64,000 nucleotides of DNA, taken from NCBI GenBank assembly GCA_945889195.1, contig CAMDBB010000001.1, positions 124,001-188,000 of the forward strand, given 5' to 3'. The position numbers and the translations under genes were made by a program. Below the pieces are notes generated by a model. The model worked only from the letters and a program-made list of their open reading frames with translations, made no database searches and had not been told where the DNA came from. The stretch comes from Bifidobacterium breve (GTDB lineage Bacteria > Actinomycetota > Actinomycetes > Nanopelagicales > Nanopelagicaceae). This document shows, piece by piece, positions 1-8,283 of the stretch. Numbering within the stretch: position 1 is the first letter of the stretch; every line of letters starts with the position of its first letter.

Positions 1-966
1 GTACTAGTCCATCATTTAATCGCGTTCGAATATCTTGGTTGAAGTTACCTTCGAAGGCTGCAATCGCAGCTGCTGCATTAAGCAAGACAGCATCTCGCGG
101 CGCTCCTCGTTCGCCCTTGAAAATGGCTCTGCTGATTTCAGCATTATCAGCGGCATCTCCCCCAACAATTGCTTCCAGTGGCGCGTTAGCAATTCCAAAA
201 TCTTTGGCGTCAATTCGATCGCTCTTAATCTCGCCTTCACCAATAATCAATATAGAAGTTGTTGTAGCTAGGGTTATCTCATCCAGTCCATCATCACCGC
301 GGAAGACAAAACCATCGCAACCTTTGGCAGCGAGCACCTGCGCCATTACAAGATGCATTCGCTCATTGGCAACGCCAATCGCTGCAGCTTTTGGCTGGGC
401 AGGGTTAGCTAGCGGTCCCAAGATATTAAAGACCGTTGGTACGCCTAACTCTTTACGAGCAGGGGCGGCGAAGCGCATCGCTGGGTGAAAAATTGGCGCA
501 AAGCAGAATCCAATACCGAGTTCACGGACTGTGCGCTCTACGCCCCTTCCATCAAGTCCTGGAACAACGCCGAGCGCTTCCAGAAAATCAGATGCACCTG
601 AACGCGATGAAACAGCGCGGTTACCATGTTTGACGACTCGGGCGCCTGCAGCGGCTGCGATGATCGCCGCAGTTGTGGAGATATTGATGGTGTGTGCTCC
701 ATCGCCGCCAGTACCAACGGTATCTACCGCCCTCTCGGTAATGGAGATAGGAGCCGAGTGTCGGTACATCTCGGCAACGAGCGCGCTTACTTCTTCAGCA
801 GTTTCACCCTTTGCCTTAAGAGCCAACAGGAAGCTCTTGATATTTTCAATCTCTGCATCTCCTTGAAGAATCTGACGCATCACAGATTGAATCTCATCTA
901 TTTCCAGATCAAGACCAGTATTTAACTTTGTGAGAGTCTGCTTCCAAATATCGAGTGACTCAGTCA
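1..966 (-). CDS. trpD: Anthranilate phosphoribosyltransferase, C-terminus cut by window edge
   Basis: TrpD transfers phosphoribosyl from PRPP to anthranilate, the second committed step of tryptophan synthesis, in the cytoplasm. The 322 visible codons show the family signatures in order: the PRPP-binding loop VGTGGDGAHTINIST near residue 82, KHGNRAVSSRSGASDFLEALG region following it, and a GPLANPA motif near residue 165. The start at 966 gives the normal N-terminal helical domain (MTESLDIWKQTL). The frame stays open to base 1, so the last few residues and the stop are outside the window. It lies 13 bp downstream of the receiver-like gene on the same strand, so the two probably share a transcript. 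Family identity is certain from the motifs. Confidence 0.95.
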
Positions 967-979
967 TGAAAACTTCTGA

Positions 980-1411
980 CTAGACAGTGGCAATAGTGCG
1001 AGAGCGAAGTAAATCAGCGACTGTGTGGGCAAGGGTAAATGGGTCTACTGGATGAAGAACATTTGCTTCAGCGCGAGACCATGCGGCCAACCACGCATCT
1101 TCCTTGCGACCCGTCATGACCATCACTGGTGGGCAGTTAAAGACTTCATCTTTGAGCTGGCGCGCCATTCCAATGCCACCTTCAGGAACTGCTTCTCCAT
1201 CAAGGATGAAGAGATCGATTGGTGAATCACTCCCTGGCTTCTTTGCATCAACAAAGAGTCGAAGCGCCGCCCCTGTAGCAAACTGATGGATGACATGTTC
1301 TGCCATCTCAGGTGCAACACGGGTACCAAGGGCGGCGATAACCGCTTCTCGGACTGTGACATCGTCTGAGTACAGGACTATTGAGTATTTGCGCTCTCGT
1401 GCTTCTGACAT
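980..1411 (-). CDS. Receiver-like (CheY-fold) protein without output domain
   Basis: This 143-residue protein resembles a lone response-regulator receiver domain: a beta strand YSIVLYSDD near residue 10, a hydrophobic strand DLFILDGEAVPEGGIGMARQL in the position that normally holds the phospho-acceptor aspartate, then PPVMVMTGRKEDAWLAAWSRA and a last helix. The acidic and lysine residues of a true receiver are only partly preserved, so phosphorylation is uncertain. A longer reading would start at 1429, but a TAGACT element lies exactly 7 nt before the ATG at 1411, favouring the shorter start. From memory, proteins of this kind sit between trpD and ctaE in many actinobacteria. The role is unknown; a link to respiration or tryptophan synthesis would be a guess. 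Confidence 0.8.
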   Translation of the reverse strand: MSEARERKYSIVLYSDDVTVREAVIAALGTRVAPEMAEHVIHQFATGAALRLFVDAKKPGSDSPIDLFILDGEAVPEGGIGMARQLKDEVFNCPPVMVMTGRKEDAWLAAWSRAEANVLHPVDPFTLAHTVADLLRSRTIATV

Positions 1412-1418
1412 AGGGCAA

Positions 1419-1424
1419 AGTCTA
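1419..1424 (-). promoter_or_regulatory. Leaderless -10 element TAGACT for receiver-like gene
   Basis: TAGACT lies 7 nt upstream of the ATG at 1411. No Shine-Dalgarno sequence precedes that ATG, so transcription probably starts at or next to the start codon. It would also serve trpD. Confidence 0.55.
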
Positions 1425-1563
1425 GCCATCCGGTGGCGCCAATTTGGAGGTGGCTTTTGCCTACCAACGCGTGACCCTTTTCACCTCAAATAGTCGGCAA
1501 ATCCCGCTTATCTCAGGGCTTCTAAATAGGTTTGCGCGAGCCTTTTCGGGAATAATGCCACCC

Positions 1564-2193
1564 ATGACAAGTGCGAGCGTGAGCGATCATCACAAGATAA
1601 CCCGCCCCAATATGGTGGCGGTCGGAACCATCGTCTGGCTCTCCAGCGAACTTATGTTCTTCGCAGCGCTCTTTGCAATGTACTTCACTACTCGCGCAGT
1701 TCAAGGCCCAGAAATTTGGGGTGAATCAACAGAGTTCCTCAATATTCCATTCGCTGCCGTTAACACCACAGTTCTTGTTCTTTCATCTGTCACATGCCAA
1801 TTCGGTGTCTTCGCAGCAGAGCGTTACCAAGCGCGACGTACCGGTTCAATCTTTAAAGTTTCATCTTGGGGAATGCGTGAATGGTTCTCACTCACATTCT
1901 TGATGGGCGCCTTCTTTATCTCCGGTCAGATCTATGAATATGCCTTCTTAGTTTCTGAAGGGTTAGCCCTTTCCTCAAATGCATATAGCTCAGTCTTCTA
2001 TATTGCAACCGGCTTCCACGGTCTGCACGTGACCGGTGGTTTGATCGCCTTCCTCATCGTGATGATTCGTGTAGCTAAAGCTCGTCGCTTTACTCAAGGT
2101 CAAGCAACGACTGCAATTGTTGTCTCGTACTACTGGCACTTTGTTGACGTTGTTTGGATCGCCCTCTTTGCCGCAATTTATCTCATCAAATAA
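1564..2193 (+). CDS. ctaE: Cytochrome c oxidase subunit III
   Basis: CtaE is the third core membrane subunit of the aa3-type terminal oxidase. The 209-residue protein has five evident membrane segments and the subunit III motifs [15 protein letters not shown] near the N-terminus, [10 protein letters not shown] around residue 157, and a closing [15 protein letters not shown] chose ATG 1564 ([11 protein letters not shown]) because the family begins close to this point; the open frame extends upstream to 1444 with non-homologous residues, and an ATG at 1555 is also possible. It is followed 21 bp later by qcrC, matching the actinobacterial order ctaE-qcrC-qcrA-qcrB, where bc1 and aa3 form one supercomplex. 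Confidence 0.95.
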   Translation: MTSASVSDHHKITRPNMVAVGTIVWLSSELMFFAALFAMYFTTRAVQGPEIWGESTEFLNIPFAAVNTTVLVLSSVTCQFGVFAAERYQARRTGSIFKVSSWGMREWFSLTFLMGAFFISGQIYEYAFLVSEGLALSSNAYSSVFYIATGFHGLHVTGGLIAFLIVMIRVAKARRFTQGQATTAIVVSYYWHFVDVVWIALFAAIYLIK

Positions 2194-2214
2194 TTTCCAA
2201 CCGAAAGGAAAACA

Positions 2215-3006
2215 GTGAAGCGTCTATCGCGACTACGCAGACATCGTGCGGCAGGGCCAGTTCTCTTGATCTTCGCACTCTTCACCATCGGCACCACTTT
2301 TCAGGTTGCCAGCGCAGTCAATCAAGAGAATGCGAACGTTCAATCCCGATCTGCGGCGATTGCAGAAGGCAAGGAAATCTTCCTACGAGGATGCTCTTCT
2401 TGCCACGGACTTAACGCTGAAGGCCAAGAGATTGCACCATCACTGATCGGAGTTGGCGCCGCTTCTGTAGATTTCCAAGTTGGCACTGGCCGCATGCCGA
2501 TGGCTGATATGAGCCAGCAAGCGATGCGTAAGGCTCCTGTCTATTCACCAGAAGAAGTCCATGCACTTGCAACCTATGTTGCATCCCTTGCTCCAGGACC
2601 TGCGGTTCCGGGTGATGAACTTTTAAATTATGAGCGTGATGGTTCTGTTGCAGAAGGCGGAGAGCTTTTCCGGACTAACTGCGCGATGTGCCATAACTTT
2701 GCCGGACAAGGTGGAGCGCTTACTCAAGGTAAGTACGCTCCCACCGTTATGGGCGTTCAACCAAAACATATTTATGAAGCGATGATTACTGGTCCGCAAG
2801 CGATGCCAGTTTTTAGCGATAAGACTCTTACCCCTGAAGAGAAACTCTCCATTATTAAGTGGATTAAATCTGCCGAATCAGAGCCACAACTTGGCGGAGT
2901 AGCTCTTGGTCGAGTGGGGCCAGTTACTGAAGGCCTCCTTGCATGGACACTAGGAATCGGATTGCTCATTGGTGTAGCAGTATGGCTAGCAGCGAAGGCG
3001 AGATAG
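2215..3006 (+). CDS. qcrC: Diheme cytochrome c subunit of the bc1 complex
   Basis: QcrC carries electrons directly from the bc1 complex to the aa3 oxidase in actinobacteria, replacing a separate soluble cytochrome c. The 263-residue protein has an N-terminal signal anchor (residues 13-35), two c-type heme sites, CSSCH near residue 61 and CAMCH near residue 157, and a C-terminal membrane helix (LLAWTLGIGLLIGVAVWLA). The start is a GTG at 2215 preceded by GAAAGGAAAA. The next gene, qcrA, begins 3 bp after the stop, indicating one operon. The two-domain length is normal for the family. Confidence 0.96.
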   Translation: MKRLSRLRRHRAAGPVLLIFALFTIGTTFQVASAVNQENANVQSRSAAIAEGKEIFLRGCSSCHGLNAEGQEIAPSLIGVGAASVDFQVGTGRMPMADMSQQAMRKAPVYSPEEVHALATYVASLAPGPAVPGDELLNYERDGSVAEGGELFRTNCAMCHNFAGQGGALTQGKYAPTVMGVQPKHIYEAMITGPQAMPVFSDKTLTPEEKLSIIKWIKSAESEPQLGGVALGRVGPVTEGLLAWTLGIGLLIGVAVWLAAKAR

Positions 3007-3009
3007 ACA

Positions 3010-4014
3010 ATGTCTAATTCAGAGTCACGAGAAGTAGATCTCATAAAAGATCCTGGACTTCCAGCCCACGTCCATCGCAGAACTGATACTGACCCAGTTG
3101 CTGCAAAGCGCGCCGAACGGCAAGTAGCGATTCTCTTCTCTCTATCGGCCCTCGGTACTCTCCTTCTGATCTTCTCATTTATCTTTGTGAGCGATGAAAC
3201 CTTTTTCTTCATTCCAGTTATGGGCCAGACCAATGCTCATCAACTTGGCATCGGACTCGGAATGGCGATTGCGCTCTTCTGTATCGGAGCAGGAGCTATT
3301 CACTGGGCAAAGACTCTGATGCCTGATGAGGAAATTGTTGTGCAACGCCATGAATTTCGTTCCGATGATGAAGATCGCGCTGACTTTGTAAAGACTGTAA
3401 AAGAGGGAGCTGAAAACGCAGGGCTTGGAAGACGTCCGCTCATTAAGCGAACTCTCGGAGCAGCTCTCGGTCTTTCAGGGCTTACTCCCCTCTTGCTCCT
3501 TCGCGATCTAGGTCCTCTCCCAGGCGATGATCTCAAGAAGACAAACTGGAAAGCTGGAACTCGTTTAGTAACCGATCCCGGCGATCGCCCAATCCGCCCT
3601 GAAGATCTTGAAGTTGGCGCAGTTGCACAGACGCAGCCCGAGTTTGCCGAAGGTAAAGAACGCCACCTGGAAGATATCGCTAAGGATGCTGTTCTCTTAA
3701 TTCGCATGCGCCCAGAAGAATTTAATCTTGATAGCGAGAGACTTTCTTGGACATATGAAGGCATCATCGCCTTCTCGAAGATTTGTTCACATATGGGGTG
3801 CGCCGTTGCGCTCTATGAGCAGACAACAAAGCACCTTCTCTGCCCATGCCATCAATCAACCTTTGATGTCACTCGCGCTGCCAAAGTTATCTTTGGCCCC
3901 GCAGCTCGACCTCTGCCACAATTAGCAATCACAGTGGATGCGCAAGGTTACTTAGTAGCTCAGGCACCATTTACTGAACCTGTAGGACCTAGCTTCTGGG
4001 GGCGTTTATCATGA
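3010..4014 (+). CDS. qcrA: Rieske iron-sulfur subunit of the bc1 complex
   Basis: QcrA holds the 2Fe-2S cluster that takes electrons from menaquinol. The 334-residue protein shows the long actinobacterial N-terminal part with three membrane segments (about residues 38-58, 72-95 and 150-170) and a C-terminal Rieske domain with the paired cluster motifs CSHMGC (near 258) and CPCHQS (near 278). The N-terminal region is much longer than in proteobacterial Rieske proteins, as usual for actinobacteria. The last codons overlap the ATG of qcrB in an ATGA arrangement, which suggests coupled translation. Confidence 0.96.
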   Translation: MSNSESREVDLIKDPGLPAHVHRRTDTDPVAAKRAERQVAILFSLSALGTLLLIFSFIFVSDETFFFIPVMGQTNAHQLGIGLGMAIALFCIGAGAIHWAKTLMPDEEIVVQRHEFRSDDEDRADFVKTVKEGAENAGLGRRPLIKRTLGAALGLSGLTPLLLLRDLGPLPGDDLKKTNWKAGTRLVTDPGDRPIRPEDLEVGAVAQTQPEFAEGKERHLEDIAKDAVLLIRMRPEEFNLDSERLSWTYEGIIAFSKICSHMGCAVALYEQTTKHLLCPCHQSTFDVTRAAKVIFGPAARPLPQLAITVDAQGYLVAQAPFTEPVGPSFWGRLS

Positions 4015-5600
4015 CAGCACGCGAAAGAGTCGCCGGCAACGTTGCAAGTTATGTTGACGACCGCACAGGCGGCGCAAAGTGGATGAAGAAGAACTTACAA
4101 AAGGTCTTCCCTGATCACTGGTCATTCCTCCTCGGTGAGATCTGCTTGTACTCATTCATTATTCTTCTTCTCTCTGGAACATTCCTGACCTTCTGGTTCG
4201 ACCCTTCAATGCGTGAAGTGGTTTATGAAGGTGCATACGAGCCACTACAAGGCGTAAAGATGTCAGCGGCCTACGCGTCAGCTCTTGAAATCTCTTTCGA
4301 AGTTCGCGGTGGCCTACTTATGCGCCAGATTCACCACTGGGCAGCTCTTATCTTCATGGTGGGAATTGTTGTTCACTTGATGCGCGTCTTCTTTACCGGT
4401 GCATTCCGAAAGCCACGTGAATTCAACTGGATTATTGGTGTTGGACTTCTTACCCTCGGAATCGTGGAAGGTTTCTTGGGTTATTCACTTCCTGATGACC
4501 TTCTCTCAGGAACTGGAATTCGAATTGCAGAGGCAATTATTCAAGCGATTCCAGTAGTAGGTTCATACCTTTCCTATTTTGCCTTCGGTGGAGCGTTCCC
4601 AGGGCTCGCCTTTATTCCGCGCATCTATGTTGTACATGTTCTTCTTCTGCCTGGCATATTTTTAGCTCTCATCACAGTTCACCTCATGCTCGTCTGGTAC
4701 CAGAAGCACACTCAATTCCCTGGTCCTGGACGCACTGAAAAGAACGTTGTTGGTTATCCACTTATGCCTGTCTACATGGCAAAGGCTGGTGGATTCTTCT
4801 TTATCGTCTTCGGTGTTACTGCATTCTTAGGCGCTGTTGCATCCATCAACCCAATTTGGTTGTACGGTCCATACAACCCTGGACAAGTTTCTGCAGGTTC
4901 ACAACCTGACTGGTACATGGGTTGGCTCGATGGTTTAGTTCGCATGTCCCCACCACTTGAAACTTACCTCTTTGGATACACAGTGTCATGGAACATTCTG
5001 ATTCCAGGTTTGATCTTGCCGGGAATTATGTTCACAGGGCTTGCTCTCTATCCATTTATCGAAAGTTGGATTACTGGAGATAAGCGCGAGCACCATCTCC
5101 TTGATCGTCCACGTAATGCGCCAAACCGCACAGCGATTGGCGTCATGGCCCTTACCTTCACACTCGTCTCTTTGATTAACGGTGGAAACGACATCATCGC
5201 CACTACCTTTGATCTGACCATCAATCAGATGATGTGGTTCTCTCGAATTGCAATCATTGTTCTGCCACCGATCGCCTTTATTGTGACTAAGCGCCTCTGC
5301 CTATCGCTACAGCGCGCAGATCGCGACTTGGTATTGCATGGCCGCGAAACGGGTCGACTCGTGCGCATGCCAAGTGGTGAGTTTGTTGAAGTACACGAGC
5401 CAATCACTCCAGAGAAAGCGTGGCTACTTACATCTCACGAACAGCTTGCTCCACTAGAGCTTCCTGAAATTGATGGTGCCGGTGTTCGTCGTCCTGCAGC
5501 GATTCGCAATAAGATTCGTAATCGAATTTCACGTGCGCATGCAGTTGCAGTACCTAAGGCAACTGAGACTGAGCGTCGCGAACTAGAGGGCCATCACTAA
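4011..5600 (+). CDS. qcrB: Cytochrome b subunit of the bc1 complex
   Basis: QcrB is the membrane core of the bc1 complex, binding two b hemes and menaquinol. The 529-residue protein has eight or so hydrophobic helices, the heme-ligand regions RQIHHWAALIF and VHVLLLPGIFLALITVHL, and the quinol-oxidation motif PDWY (in SQPDWYMGW, about residue 300) where mitochondria and proteobacteria have PEWY; PDWY is the actinobacterial form. A hydrophilic C-terminal extension of about 110 residues is also typical of actinobacteria. It closes the ctaE-qcrCAB operon. Confidence 0.96.
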   Translation: MTARERVAGNVASYVDDRTGGAKWMKKNLQKVFPDHWSFLLGEICLYSFIILLLSGTFLTFWFDPSMREVVYEGAYEPLQGVKMSAAYASALEISFEVRGGLLMRQIHHWAALIFMVGIVVHLMRVFFTGAFRKPREFNWIIGVGLLTLGIVEGFLGYSLPDDLLSGTGIRIAEAIIQAIPVVGSYLSYFAFGGAFPGLAFIPRIYVVHVLLLPGIFLALITVHLMLVWYQKHTQFPGPGRTEKNVVGYPLMPVYMAKAGGFFFIVFGVTAFLGAVASINPIWLYGPYNPGQVSAGSQPDWYMGWLDGLVRMSPPLETYLFGYTVSWNILIPGLILPGIMFTGLALYPFIESWITGDKREHHLLDRPRNAPNRTAIGVMALTFTLVSLINGGNDIIATTFDLTINQMMWFSRIAIIVLPPIAFIVTKRLCLSLQRADRDLVLHGRETGRLVRMPSGEFVEVHEPITPEKAWLLTSHEQLAPLELPEIDGAGVRRPAAIRNKIRNRISRAHAVAVPKATETERRELEGHH

Positions 5601-5625
5601 TTTCTTAGCGCACCACAGGTAGGGC

Positions 5626-6978
5626 TTACTTGCCTGTGTAATGGCCTGCAATTGCGGTAAATGCCTGATCCAGGATTGCGAAGCCTTCACGAAGTTCTGC
5701 CTCGCTCACATTACATGGCGGGCAGATATGCATTCTGTTGTAATTGGTAAATGGCATCAGCCCTAACTTCTTGCAGGCAGCAACTAGCTCACCCATCGCA
5801 GGACTTGTTCCACCATATGGCGCGAGTGGTTCGCGAGTCTGACGGTCTTTGACTAAGTCCAGGGCCCAGAAAGTTCCACGACCACGGATTTCACCAATCA
5901 CTTTATGTTTAGCCATCAGCTCTTCTAGAAGCGGTTTGATCACTCGCTCGCCCATATCGGCAGCATTCTCAACAATCTTCTCTTCGGCCATCACATCTAA
6001 AGTTGCCACAGCTGCAGCACATGCAAGTGGGTGTCCACTGTAGGTAAGGCCACCCGGGAAGACGCGATCATCGAAAGTCTTGGCGATCTCATCGCTAATG
6101 ATGACTCCACCAAGAGGCACGTAACCGCTATTAACACCCTTGGCGAAGACAATCAGATCTGGCTCAGCGCTTGAATGTTGATAGGCAAACCATTTTCCGG
6201 TACGTCCAAAGCCTGCCATTACTTCATCTGCAATCCATTTGATTCCATACTTATCGCAGAGCGCTCTTACTCCTTCGAGGTAGCCAGCAGGAGGTAGCAG
6301 AACGCCAGCTGTGCCCACTACGGATTCGATAAGAATTGCGCCAATTGTTGCGGGCCCTTCAAAGATGATGACTTGCTCAAGGTGTTCTAGGGCCCGCTTG
6401 CACTCTTCTTCCTCTGTCGTTGCCCAGAAAGCTGAACGGTAGAGATAAGGGCCAAAGAAGTGGACGTGGCCATATGCGTATTCATTAGGCCAACGTCGTG
6501 GATCACCCGTTGAGGCAATCGCAGCCGAAGTGTTTCCATGATAGCTGCGGTAGAACGAGAGAACTTTGTGGCGATTGGTATGCAAACGAACCATGCGAAT
6601 GGCGTTCTCAACTGCATCGGCTCCGCCATTAGTGAAGAAGACTTTGTTGTGATGGGCGCCAGCGCGTGCAGTGATGCGCTTTGCTGCCTCACCTCGCGCC
6701 TCGTTTGCATGCTGCGGTGCGACAGTTGTCAGCGCCCCGGCTTGCTCTTGGATCGCTTTGATTACCTTATGGTGTTGAAAACCAATATTAGTAAAGACCA
6801 ACTGGCATGAGAAATCCAAATATCTCTTTCCATCAAAGTCCCAGAAGTAACTGCCTTCTCCCCCTGCCACAGGAAGGGGTGCAATCTGTGATTGCGCGCT
6901 CCAGGAGTGAAAGACATGGGCGCGGTCGGTGGCAAATACCTCTTTACCGCGTTCTGGATTGGCAGTTGGCTGTGTCAT
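5626..6978 (-). CDS. Class III PLP-dependent aminotransferase
   Basis: The 450-residue protein belongs to the class III (omega) aminotransferase family, which moves amino groups from non-alpha amines such as taurine, beta-alanine, GABA or ornithine to pyruvate or 2-oxoglutarate. Visible motifs are FYRSYHGNTSAAIASTGDPRRW (PLP phosphate region, about residue 145), the DEVMAGFGRTGKWFA block with the PLP-contacting aspartate (about 255), and the Schiff-base lysine in VFAKGVNSGYVPLGG (about 285). Substrate cannot be told from sequence. It sits convergent to qcrB, inside the respiratory region but unrelated to it. No Shine-Dalgarno precedes the start; a TTAGAT element lies 7 nt upstream. Confidence 0.9.
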   Translation of the reverse strand: MTQPTANPERGKEVFATDRAHVFHSWSAQSQIAPLPVAGGEGSYFWDFDGKRYLDFSCQLVFTNIGFQHHKVIKAIQEQAGALTTVAPQHANEARGEAAKRITARAGAHHNKVFFTNGGADAVENAIRMVRLHTNRHKVLSFYRSYHGNTSAAIASTGDPRRWPNEYAYGHVHFFGPYLYRSAFWATTEEEECKRALEHLEQVIIFEGPATIGAILIESVVGTAGVLLPPAGYLEGVRALCDKYGIKWIADEVMAGFGRTGKWFAYQHSSAEPDLIVFAKGVNSGYVPLGGVIISDEIAKTFDDRVFPGGLTYSGHPLACAAAVATLDVMAEEKIVENAADMGERVIKPLLEELMAKHKVIGEIRGRGTFWALDLVKDRQTREPLAPYGGTSPAMGELVAACKKLGLMPFTNYNRMHICPPCNVSEAELREGFAILDQAFTAIAGHYTGK

Positions 6979-6985
6979 GGACGCT

Positions 6986-6991
6986 ATCTAA
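6986..6991 (-). promoter_or_regulatory. Probable leaderless -10 TTAGAT for aminotransferase
   Basis: TTAGAT is 7 nt before the ATG at 6978, a variant of the TANNNT spacing seen throughout the window. Confidence 0.35.
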
Positions 6992-6997
6992 TCACTT

Positions 6998-7861
6998 TTA
7001 ACTTTGAATGACGAGGGCGACTCCGAGCGCCGTCAGAACGATTCCAACAATTCCTATCGCTCCAACCTTCTCTTGAAAGAGTACATAGGCTTGCAGAACT
7101 GCCATCGGTGGAACGAGGTAGAGCAGACTTGAGACCTTTGCTGCTGATCCATGGTTTAAGAGCCAGAGCAGTAACAAGATAGCTGCTATCGATGTGACTA
7201 AAACTGCCCACGCCATCGCCCAGAAAGATGTGTGGGTCAATTCAAAGCGAGTTCTACCGCGCGCGATTGAAATAGCGAGCATCACAACTCCGGCTATCAG
7301 GAATTGGTAGGTAGTGCCGATCATCAAAGGTATATCGCGACCGATCTTCTTCTGGAGCAAGGTTGCAATAGTGCTACCGGCCAATGCAACAAAGAGCAGT
7401 GCCAGTGATTCAGCGGTAAATCCACTTGCGCCAGTCAGCCTCGGCAGCACGACGAGCACCACTCCAGCTAGCCCGAAGAAGAGTCCAGCAATCTGCTTTC
7501 TGGTCAGCGGTTCAGCCAGCAGTCGAACAGCCAATACCGAAACAAGGATTGGTTGCATGCTGGTAATCACAGAAGATAAACCTGCCGGGGCTCCCAGTTC
7601 GATGGCATACCAAACCCCACCTAGATAGAGACCGTGGAGAGAAAGACCGATAAGAACTGTGGCATAGAGATCTTCGCGAGAGAGTTTGAGAGGTTGGCGT
7701 AGAACCACCGTGAGCAGGAAGAGAATTACTGCAGCCAACAGTAAGCGCAGCGCTAAGAAGTAGAGAGAGTCGCTATCTTCAAATCCATATTTGGCAACGA
7801 CAAAGCCTGAGCTCCAGATGAGGGTAAATATCCAAGGAGCGACAAGGGCCAGCTTCTTCAT
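6998..7861 (-). CDS. EamA/DMT-family transporter
   Basis: A 287-residue integral membrane protein with ten predicted helices arranged as two five-helix EamA repeats, beginning WIFTLIWSSGFVVAKYGF. Such proteins export or import amino acids, nucleotide-sugars or other small metabolites; the substrate cannot be inferred here. It lies between the ctaF gene and the class III aminotransferase on the same strand, with about 20 bp on each side, so it may be read from the cox transcript. A functional link with the aminotransferase is possible but unproven. Confidence 0.85.
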   Translation of the reverse strand: MKKLALVAPWIFTLIWSSGFVVAKYGFEDSDSLYFLALRLLLAAVILFLLTVVLRQPLKLSREDLYATVLIGLSLHGLYLGGVWYAIELGAPAGLSSVITSMQPILVSVLAVRLLAEPLTRKQIAGLFFGLAGVVLVVLPRLTGASGFTAESLALLFVALAGSTIATLLQKKIGRDIPLMIGTTYQFLIAGVVMLAISIARGRTRFELTHTSFWAMAWAVLVTSIAAILLLLWLLNHGSAAKVSSLLYLVPPMAVLQAYVLFQEKVGAIGIVGIVLTALGVALVIQS

Positions 7862-7882
7862 ATTGAAGGGAGCGCCAGCAGG

Positions 7883-8281
7883 CTAGTGCTGTGGCTCTGG
7901 TTTTTCGTACTCGGTAACCATTCCAATAATGCTCAGGACAAGTGTTCCTAAAGCGATGAGTACCAACCACCAACCGATGATGAGGCCAAGGCTGAGCGCT
8001 GTAGCGCTGAGAGCAACAGGAAGTGGCCACCATGAATGAGGGCTATAGAAACCAAGTTCGCCAGCATCATCTGCGATCTCAGCATCATCGTTATCTGAAG
8101 GTATCGCTACGCCAATTCTCTTCTGAGTAAACCAGAGGTAGAAGCCGACCATTCCAGCAAGGCATGCCGCCAGAGTCATTCCAGTAATACCAACAGGTTC
8201 TCCGCCGATAGCCCAATACACCACAGTCATGGCGACATAAAAGACTGCTAGGAAGGTGAAGAGTTTCCAGTTAGCTTTCAT
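7883..8281 (-). CDS. ctaF: Cytochrome c oxidase subunit IV (actinobacterial type)
   Basis: CtaF is the small fourth subunit of the actinobacterial aa3 oxidase. The 132-residue protein has four hydrophobic segments (about residues 7-25, 31-50, 80-97 and 99-118) separated by an acidic loop (DNDDAEIADDAGELGFYSPHSWWPL), a layout and length typical of the family. It begins 3 bp after the ctaD stop and therefore belongs to the ctaC-ctaD-ctaF operon. Confidence 0.93.
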   Translation of the reverse strand: MKANWKLFTFLAVFYVAMTVVYWAIGGEPVGITGMTLAACLAGMVGFYLWFTQKRIGVAIPSDNDDAEIADDAGELGFYSPHSWWPLPVALSATALSLGLIIGWWLVLIALGTLVLSIIGMVTEYEKPEPQH

Positions 8282-8283
8282 GC

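Noticed and set aside
2772-3767. Minus-strand open frames opposite qcrC and qcrA
   Set aside because: Both are antisense to strongly identified bc1 genes and show low-complexity, non-homologous protein sequence.
5608-5634. Hairpin CACAGG...CCTGTG between qcrB and the aminotransferase as terminator
   Set aside because: Only six paired bases with a long loop and no T-run on either strand; part of it lies in the aminotransferase coding region.
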